Shown piece by piece: positions 15,789 through 20,959 of a stretch of DNA of 20,959 nucleotides. The DNA is from Marinosulfonomonas sp. (lineage in GTDB: Bacteria > Pseudomonadota > Alphaproteobacteria > Rhodobacterales > Rhodobacteraceae): assembly GCA_015494385.1 (NCBI GenBank), contig WGBJ01000340.1, forward strand, positions 1 to 20,959, given 5' to 3'. Numbering within the stretch: the first letter of the stretch is position 1; each line of letters starts with the position of its first letter. Made by a program: the position numbers and the translations under genes. A model generated the notes under the pieces. That model was given only the letters and a program-made list of their open reading frames with translations. It had not been told where the DNA came from and made no database searches.

Positions 15789-17102
15789 ATGTCCGAACAT
15801 CCCCGAACCATCCGCGTCGCTGCTGTTGACCTGAACGGGGTGATGCGTGGCAAACGTGTGCCGGCCTCCTATGCCAAAAAGCTGGGCAAGGGCGCGGTGC
15901 GGCTGCCGTTTTCTGTGCTGAATGTCGACATCTGGGGCGAGGATATTGCCGACAGCCCGCTGGTGTTTGAATCGGGTGATGCCGATGGCATCCTGCACCC
16001 CACTGGTCGCGGCCCCGTGCCGATGGCGTGGCTGCAAACCGCCAGTGAATTGCACCCGATGGTGCTGCACCATGATGACGGAACCCCGTTTCTGGGCGAT
16101 CCGCGCCATGCCCTGCAAGAGGTTCTGAACCGCTATGGCGCCCGTGGCTGGCAGGTGATGGCCGCAACCGAACTGGAATTCTATCTGGTGGATGACAGCG
16201 GCGAAACCATCGCGCCGGCCCATTCGCCCCTGACCGGCAAACCGATGCACAAGGCCGACATCCTGTCGCTGGATGCACTGGATGCGTTTGATGCCTTCTT
16301 TACCGATCTTTACGAGGCCGCCGAGGCAATGGACATTCCCGCGCAGGCCGCCATATCGGAATCCGGTGCGGGACAGTTTGAAATAAACCTGAACCACGGC
16401 GATGCGATGAAAGCCGCCGATGATGCCTGGCTGTTCAAAACTCTGGTGCGCGGTATGGCCCGCAAACACGGAATGGCCGCAACCTTTATGTCCAAACCCT
16501 TTGCCGATGATGCGGGCAACGGGATGCATGTGCATTTTTCGGTGCTGGACGCGGAGGGGCGCAACATCTTTGACGATGGCGGACCAGACGGCACCCCCGA
16601 ATTGCATCACGCGGTTGCCGGTTGCCTTGAGGCGATGGCCGACAGCACCCTGATCTTTGCCCCGCACGCCAATTCCTATGCCCGCATGGTGCCCGGCGCC
16701 CACGCCCCCACCGGCATTTCATGGGCGCATGAAAACCGCACCGCCGCCATCCGCATCCCCGGCGGTGCCCCGGCTGCCCGTCGCATTGAACACCGCGTGG
16801 CGGGCGGCGACATCAACCCCTATCTGATGCTGGCCGTGGTGCTGGGCGCCGCATTGGTCGGGATCGAGGACGGCCATATGCCCCCCGCCCCGATCACCGG
16901 CAACGCCTATGATCAGGATCTGCCGCAACTCCCGACCGACTGGCACACAGCGATTGAAATGTTCGGGACATCCGACATGATCCGGCGCATTTTCCCCGAT
17001 GAACTGATCCGCAATATGGTGCTGACCAAACATCAGGAACTGGGCAAGATCACCGAATTGAACAGGCAGCAGCAAACAGCGCTTTATCTGGAAAGCGTCT
17101 AG
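15789..17102 (+). CDS. glutamine synthetase-like protein, probable gamma-glutamyl-amine ligase (first copy)
   Basis: This 437-residue protein has the glutamine synthetase fold, whose members ligate ammonia or an amine to the gamma-carboxyl of glutamate with ATP. Catalytic landmarks are present: E128 and E130 in TELEFYL, E191 in SESGAGQFEINL, the nucleotide-site histidines in GMHVHFS (H247, H249) and R317 in ENRTAAIRIP. The N-terminal beta-grasp part is short, starting directly at VAAVDLNGVMRGKRVP, and no adenylylation-site tyrosine motif of GlnA is evident at the C terminus, which argues for a PuuA-like amine ligase rather than true GlnA. It lies seven bases after the permeases and is probably in the same operon. 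Its TAG stop abuts the foldback element. Substrate is unknown. Confidence 0.88.
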   Translation: MSEHPRTIRVAAVDLNGVMRGKRVPASYAKKLGKGAVRLPFSVLNVDIWGEDIADSPLVFESGDADGILHPTGRGPVPMAWLQTASELHPMVLHHDDGTPFLGDPRHALQEVLNRYGARGWQVMAATELEFYLVDDSGETIAPAHSPLTGKPMHKADILSLDALDAFDAFFTDLYEAAEAMDIPAQAAISESGAGQFEINLNHGDAMKAADDAWLFKTLVRGMARKHGMAATFMSKPFADDAGNGMHVHFSVLDAEGRNIFDDGGPDGTPELHHAVAGCLEAMADSTLIFAPHANSYARMVPGAHAPTGISWAHENRTAAIRIPGGAPAARRIEHRVAGGDINPYLMLAVVLGAALVGIEDGHMPPAPITGNAYDQDLPQLPTDWHTAIEMFGTSDMIRRIFPDELIRNMVLTKHQELGKITELNRQQQTALYLESV

Positions 17103-17363
17103 GGTCAGGACCTATTAATCCTGCGCCACTGGCGCCGTTTTCCCGAAATATCAGCGGTTCGGGACGCGCCGTCAACAGTGGTTCTGTTCACAAGCGGCAC
17201 GCGCCGCTGAGATGAAGGGAAAACGGCGTCCTGCGGATTTGACGGATTTTCGCGCTGAACTGCGTTACAATGCCTTGAAATAGAACCACTATTCCTGCGT
17301 CATTGTGCCTTGTCAGCACAAAAATCTGTCAAACCAGTGGTGCAGGATTAATAGGTCCTGACC
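17103..17363. mobile_element. 261-bp foldback / MITE-like element without coding capacity
   Basis: Terminal inverted repeats at 17103-17132 and 17334-17363 agree at 29 of 30 positions (one G/A difference); the match extends two bases outward to 17101 and 17365. Inside, CGCCGTTTTCCC (17133-17144) is inverted at 17217-17228. A 15-nt module at 17174-17188 is inverted at 17279-17293, exactly symmetric about the element's centre. No open frame of note exists inside. The left flank is CTAG and the right flank CTGG, a possible imperfect target duplication. A solo end lies at 12277-12305. A non-autonomous transposable element is the best reading; a structured RNA is the alternative. Confidence 0.65.
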
Positions 17364-17546
17364 CTGGGGCAGGGCCATTGCGAACAGGCCCCACAGTTAT
17401 TTGCGGATAACATTTCCATTAAACCGGTTTAGTGGTTCTGTTCTTTCGCCCGGACAACAATCATTTCTTGCCCTCCTAAACCCACGTCCCCCCTTGCCCG
17501 AATGCAATCCCTCGGCTAGCAATGGGCAAACAACGACTGGTGATTA
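17364..17546 (+). promoter_or_regulatory. non-coding leader and probable promoter of the GATase-GS-oxidase genes
   Basis: With the foldback element this completes a 444-bp stretch without a gene. It contains the palindrome TAAACCGGTTTA (17420-17431), immediately followed by AGTGGTTCTGTTC (17431-17443), which also occurs inside the foldback element. A short TGGGGC/GCCCCA pair lies at about 17365-17392. The element separates the upstream operon from the downstream genes, so an independent promoter is likely here, but I cannot fix -35 and -10 boxes. Confidence 0.4.
17420..17431. promoter_or_regulatory. candidate operator palindrome TAAACCGGTTTA
   Basis: This is a perfect 12-bp palindrome with a CG centre, of the kind used by LacI-type and some other helix-turn-helix repressors. 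A related AACCGGTT core occurs just after the last gene of the cluster (20917-20924). No regulator gene is present in the window, so the assignment rests on symmetry and placement only. Confidence 0.35.
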
Positions 17547-18239
17547 ATGAAAATCGGACTTCTGATATGCGGCCATGCGCTCAAGCAGGTTGCAGAAAAA
17601 CACGGCGATTACGCCGAATGGTTCAAACAGTTGCTTGGCGACTACGGTTTTACCTTCGACACCTATTATGTGGTCGACATGGATTTCCCAAAGGATGTGC
17701 ATGACGCGGATGGCTGGTTGCTGTCCGGCTCACCCCATGGCGCCTACGAGGACCACCCCTTTATCCCCCGGCTGGAGGATTTCGTGCGCAAGGCCTATGC
17801 CGAACACATCCCGATGGTCGGCATCTGTTTTGGCCACCAGTTGATCGCGCAGGCCCTTGGCGGCAAGGTTGAGAAATTCGACAAGGGCTGGGCGGTTGGC
17901 CGCCATGACTATAAATTCTCCGATCACGGCGATGTCGCCCTGAATGCGTGGCATCAGGATCAGGTGATGGAACTGCCCGAGGATGCCAAAGTCATCGCCA
18001 GCAGCGATTTCTGCAAATATGCCGGTCTGGTCTACGGCGACCGCGCCTATACCATCCAGCCGCATCCCGAGTTTTCCAATCCGGTGATTTCCGAATATAT
18101 CACCCTGCGCCGCAATCCCGAAGTCTATGACGACGATATGATGCTGCAGGCATTGGAATACGCCAAGATCGACAATGATTCCGAAAGACTGGCCCGCGAA
18201 ATCGCGGCCTTTTTCAAACAACCGCGAAAGGCGAAATAA
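17547..18239 (+). CDS. class I glutamine amidotransferase-like protein, possible gamma-glutamyl hydrolase
   Basis: This 230-residue protein is a stand-alone class I glutamine amidotransferase (GMP-synthase-like glutaminase domain). The catalytic triad is visible: nucleophile Cys94 in GICFGHQL, and His173 and Glu175 in QPHPEF. An oxyanion-type glycine segment is in LLSGSPHGAYED. There is no synthetase domain. The AWHQDQVMELPEDAKVIASS segment resembles plant gamma-glutamyl peptidases of the same fold. Between two glutamine-synthetase-like ligases and a PuuB-like oxidase, a role in hydrolysing a gamma-glutamyl amide, as PuuD does, is plausible; it is not a close PuuD relative. Its stop overlaps the next start (TAATG). 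The fold and triad are sure; the substrate is inferred. Confidence 0.87.
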   Translation: MKIGLLICGHALKQVAEKHGDYAEWFKQLLGDYGFTFDTYYVVDMDFPKDVHDADGWLLSGSPHGAYEDHPFIPRLEDFVRKAYAEHIPMVGICFGHQLIAQALGGKVEKFDKGWAVGRHDYKFSDHGDVALNAWHQDQVMELPEDAKVIASSDFCKYAGLVYGDRAYTIQPHPEFSNPVISEYITLRRNPEVYDDDMMLQALEYAKIDNDSERLAREIAAFFKQPRKAK

Positions 18240-19600
18240 TGGCCGACTGGAAAGATAAACTGCCCGAAGCGGCGCGTGCCTATCTGGAAGGGCACCGTCT
18301 GGACGAAGTGGAGTGCATCATCTCGGACCTGCCCGGCATCGCCCGCGGCAAGGCCATGCCCGCCACCAAGTTCGCCAAGACCAAACAGTCCTACCTACCC
18401 AACTCGATCTTCTATCAGACGATCACCGGCGGTTACGCAGAAGCGGCCGAGAGCGAGGAAAAGGGCTATACCGAACCCGATATGATCCTGAAACCCGACT
18501 TTTCCACCGCCGCCGCCGCGCCGTGGACCGGTGACTGGACGCTTCAGATCATCCATGACCTGACCAACCGCGAAGGCAAACCCATTCAGGTTTCGCCGCG
18601 CAACGTGCTGAGGCGGGTAGTGGAGCTTTATAGCAAAAAGGGCTGGACGCCGGTGGTTGCGCCGGAACTGGAATTCTATCTGGTCGCCCGCAACACCGAC
18701 CCCACCAAACCGATCGAACCGCCGATGGGCCGCACCGGCCGCCGCGCGGCGGGCCGTCAGGCCTATTCCATGTCCGCCGTCGATGAATACGGCCCCGTGA
18801 TCGACGACATCTATGATTTTGCCGAAGCGCAGGGTCTGGAAATTGACGGCATTACCCAGGAAGGCGGCGCCGGTCAGGTGGAAATCAACCTGCAACATGG
18901 CGACCCCGTGAAACTGGCCGACGAGGTCTTCTACTTCAAACGCCTGATCCGCGAGGCCGCCCTGCGCCACGATTGTTTTGCCACCTTCATGGCCAAACCG
19001 ATCGAGGGCGAACCCGGCTCCGCCATGCACATCCACCACTCGGTGCTGGATGAAGAGGGCAATAATATCTTCTCCGGCCCCCAGGGCGGCGAAACCGATG
19101 CGTTTTTCCACTTTATCGCCGGTATGCAGAACCACATGCCATCCGTCATCCCGCTGCTGGCCCCCTATGTGAACAGCTACCGGCGCTATGTGAAAGACCA
19201 GTCCGCACCGATCAATCTGGAATGGGCGCGCGACAACCGCACCGCCGGTATCCGTATCCCGCTGGGTGGCCCCAACAGCCGCCGCGTGGAAAACCGGCTG
19301 GCGGGGATGGATTGCAACCCCTATCTGGGCATCGCCGCCTCGCTTGCCTGTGGCTATCTGGGCCTGATCGAAGGCAAACGCCCCGATGCTTCCGTCAAAG
19401 GCGACGCTTCGGAACGCGAAGAGGCGATCCCGCGCGACCTGCATTCCGCATTGGAAATTTTTGAAACCGCCACCGACATGCACGAGGTTCTGGGCCCGCG
19501 TTTTTGCCGCGTCTACCAGATGGTGAAACAGGCCGAGGTCAACGAATTCCTGCAAGTCATCTCACCGTGGGAGCGGGAGCACCTCCTGTTGAATGTATGA
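18239..19600 (+). CDS. glutamine synthetase-like protein, PuuA-type gamma-glutamyl-amine ligase (second copy)
   Basis: This 453-residue member of the glutamine synthetase superfamily probably forms a gamma-glutamyl amide from glutamate and an amine with ATP, like gamma-glutamylputrescine synthetase PuuA. Catalytic landmarks are E143 and E145 in PELEFYL, E208 in TQEGGAGQVEINL, H264 and H266 in MHIHHS and R334 in DNRTAGIRIPL. The C terminus ISPWEREHLLLNV is typical of PuuA-like enzymes and differs from GlnA. Compared with the copy at 15789 it keeps a longer N-terminal domain (LDEVECIISDLPGIARGKAMP), and the two are clearly divergent paralogues. It is coupled on both sides: TAATG with the amidotransferase gene and ATGA with the oxidase gene. 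Confidence 0.9.
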   Translation: MADWKDKLPEAARAYLEGHRLDEVECIISDLPGIARGKAMPATKFAKTKQSYLPNSIFYQTITGGYAEAAESEEKGYTEPDMILKPDFSTAAAAPWTGDWTLQIIHDLTNREGKPIQVSPRNVLRRVVELYSKKGWTPVVAPELEFYLVARNTDPTKPIEPPMGRTGRRAAGRQAYSMSAVDEYGPVIDDIYDFAEAQGLEIDGITQEGGAGQVEINLQHGDPVKLADEVFYFKRLIREAALRHDCFATFMAKPIEGEPGSAMHIHHSVLDEEGNNIFSGPQGGETDAFFHFIAGMQNHMPSVIPLLAPYVNSYRRYVKDQSAPINLEWARDNRTAGIRIPLGGPNSRRVENRLAGMDCNPYLGIAASLACGYLGLIEGKRPDASVKGDASEREEAIPRDLHSALEIFETATDMHEVLGPRFCRVYQMVKQAEVNEFLQVISPWEREHLLLNV

Positions 19601-20910
19601 ACCCGATCTTTGCCAACGACAAACGCGGGGAATATCCCGAAAGCTGGTATGCGGCCACCGCCACCCCGCTGGACCCGTTACCGGAGTTGAAGGGCGAAGT
19701 CAGCGCCGATGTCTGCGTGGTTGGCGGCGGTTACACCGGTCTGTCCACAGCCCTGCATCTGGCTAAAAAGGGCTATTCCGTTGTGTTGCTCGAGGCCCAA
19801 CGCGTCGGCTTTGGTGCTTCGGGGCGCAATGGCGGGCAGGTCGGGCACGGGCACAATATGAGCCAGCCCAGCCTTGAAAAGAAGCTTGGCAAACCGGATG
19901 CCAAAATGCTCTGGGACATTGCCGAAGAATCGATCACGCTCACCCGCGATCTGGCTGCCAAACATGCGCCGGATGCCGGGTTCAAACCCGGCCATGCCTC
20001 GGCCTATTTCAGCCAGAAAGAGGCAGACGCGGGCCGGCGGGATTGTGAATATCTGGCCGAAAACTACGGGTTTGGCGGACAATTTCTGGATAAATCCGCG
20101 ACCGGAGAAATCGTCGGGACCGACCAGTATTACGGCATGGTTCTGGAAAATCATGGCGGCTATTTGCACCCCTTGAATCTGGCACTGGGGCTGGCGCGCG
20201 GGGCAATTTCTGCCGGTGCGAAAATATTCGAGCAATCATATGTTCACAACATCAAGCCCGGCCGCACAGCCAGCGACAAAACCGTGGTGCAAACCGACCA
20301 TGGCCGTGTGGTGGCCGATCATGTGGTGCTGGCCTGTAACGGCTATTCCAGCAATCTGAACCGCAAAACCGCCGCCCGCGTGATGCCGATCAACAACTTC
20401 ATGGTCGCAACCGAGCCTTTGGGCGCGCGCGCAGCTGAAGTGCTGGCGCGGGAAATCTGCATTTACGACAGCTATTTTGTGCTGAATTACTACCGGATGT
20501 CCGACGATGGCCGCCTGATTTTTGGCGGCGGCGAAAGCTACGGTGTGAAATTCCCCGCCGATATTGCCGCCAAGGTGCGAAAACCGCTGGAGAAGCTGTT
20601 TCCTCAACTAAAAGGCGTGAAAATCGACTACGCCTGGGGCGGCACATTGGGGATCACCACCAGCCGGATGCCCTATTTCGCCCGTGTTGCGCCCAATGTT
20701 CTGACCGCGGCGGGTTATTCGGGCCACGGGGTGGCGCTGGCCACTTTGGCAGGGCAAATCATGGCCGAGGCGATTGCCGGTCAATCCGAACGGTTCGACG
20801 TTTTGTCCCGCGTGCCAGTGACGCCATTCCCCGGCGGACGGATGTTTTCAACCCCGATCCTGACGTTGGCAATGACGTGGTTTTCCCTGCGCGACCGGCT
20901 CGGCATTTAA
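19597..20910 (+). CDS. PuuB-like FAD-dependent amine oxidase
   Basis: This 437-residue flavoprotein has the DAO fold and resembles gamma-glutamylputrescine oxidase PuuB, which oxidises gamma-glutamylated amines to aldehydes with release of ammonia and hydrogen peroxide. The family opening SWYAATATPLDPLPELKGEVSADVCVVGGGYTGLSTALHLA includes the FAD motif GGGYTG (43-48), with Glu66 after it. GFGASGRNGGQVGHG then follows, and the C-terminal GYSGHGVALATLAGQIMAEAI is the usual flavin-contacting end. I chose the ATG at 19597, which overlaps the stop of the ligase gene (ATGA) and gives the standard N terminus; the frame extends further upstream inside that gene. It ends the coupled trio; no aldehyde dehydrogenase (PuuC) follows before the window ends. 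Confidence 0.88.
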   Translation: MNPIFANDKRGEYPESWYAATATPLDPLPELKGEVSADVCVVGGGYTGLSTALHLAKKGYSVVLLEAQRVGFGASGRNGGQVGHGHNMSQPSLEKKLGKPDAKMLWDIAEESITLTRDLAAKHAPDAGFKPGHASAYFSQKEADAGRRDCEYLAENYGFGGQFLDKSATGEIVGTDQYYGMVLENHGGYLHPLNLALGLARGAISAGAKIFEQSYVHNIKPGRTASDKTVVQTDHGRVVADHVVLACNGYSSNLNRKTAARVMPINNFMVATEPLGARAAEVLAREICIYDSYFVLNYYRMSDDGRLIFGGGESYGVKFPADIAAKVRKPLEKLFPQLKGVKIDYAWGGTLGITTSRMPYFARVAPNVLTAAGYSGHGVALATLAGQIMAEAIAGQSERFDVLSRVPVTPFPGGRMFSTPILTLAMTWFSLRDRLGI

Positions 20911-20920
20911 TCGCTGAACC

Positions 20921-20948
20921 GGTTAAAAACCGTTAGATGTTTTTAACC
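20921..20948. promoter_or_regulatory. AT-rich inverted repeat at the window end
   Basis: GGTTAAAAA (20921-20929) and TTTTTAACC (20940-20948) form a perfect 9-bp inverted repeat with a 10-base spacer. It overlaps the AACCGGTT core at 20917-20924, which resembles the palindrome upstream of the amidotransferase gene. It may end the oxidase operon or regulate the next gene outside the window. The low GC of the stem argues against a strong intrinsic terminator. Confidence 0.35.
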
Positions 20949-20959
20949 AAATGGTATAC

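Noticed and set aside
15789..17102. True glutamine synthetase (glnA)
   Set aside because: Reduced N-terminal domain, no adenylylation-site segment, and catabolic gene context favour an amine ligase.
17547..18239. Calling the amidotransferase gene puuD
   Set aside because: The triad and fold agree, but the sequence resembles GMP-synthase-type glutaminases rather than the peptidase C26 type of E. coli PuuD, so the symbol would overstate the evidence.
18395..19555. 386-codon open frame on the minus strand opposite the second ligase gene
   Set aside because: Antisense shadow in high-GC coding sequence, low-complexity His/Gly/Val-rich translation, no start context.

Overview
The window reads as a chromosomal segment of a marine Roseobacter-type alphaproteobacterium (Rhodobacterales). 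The evidence is the moderately high GC, the proteins of unknown function typical of the group (DUF2842, a DUF6524-like membrane protein, the 647-residue acidic protein), the secG-pyrG neighbourhood, and the style of the amino-acid ABC transporter. It is mostly ordinary, densely coding sequence with no rRNA, tRNA, CRISPR array, phage gene or transposase gene. All assignments come from reading translated sequence and motifs; no database search was run.

Layout. Positions 1-5025: the 3' part of an iron-sulfur L-serine dehydratase (sdaA, cut by the window start); a convergent AlkX/YcaQ-type DNA glycosylase; a DadA-like FAD oxidoreductase that seems to lack its central third, coupled to a DMT exporter; and a convergent thiamine pyrophosphokinase. 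Positions 5171-7114: a large acidic, probably disordered protein of unknown function, ending at a strong bidirectional terminator. Positions 7174-9673: purA with a coupled DUF2842 gene on the minus strand, then a small membrane protein and secG on the plus strand. Positions 9842-12278: pyrG, a DUF1330 gene and a TerB-family gene.

Positions 12435-20910 form the metabolic island of the window. It holds a complete polar amino-acid-type ABC importer (ATPase, periplasmic binding protein, two permeases), two glutamine-synthetase-like ligases, a class I glutamine-amidotransferase-like hydrolase and a PuuB-like FAD oxidase. The last three genes (17547-20910) overlap at start/stop codons and look translationally coupled. 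Together they suggest uptake of an amine or amino acid, gamma-glutamylation, oxidation, and hydrolytic release of glutamate, as in the Puu pathway. The gamma-glutamyl-aminobutyraldehyde dehydrogenase step (PuuC) is not in the window and the real substrate is unknown.

The most unusual non-coding item is a 261-bp foldback element (17103-17363) between the two glutamine-synthetase-like genes. It has nearly perfect 30-bp terminal inverted repeats and a second, internally paired module placed symmetrically about its centre. A solo copy of its end lies at 12277-12305. Both copies abut a CTAG that contains the stop codon of the upstream gene. Other regulatory-looking structures are a nested palindrome upstream of pyrG, hairpins on both sides of the binding-protein gene, a hairpin carrying the alkX stop codon, and AACCGGTT palindromes flanking the gamma-glutamylation genes.
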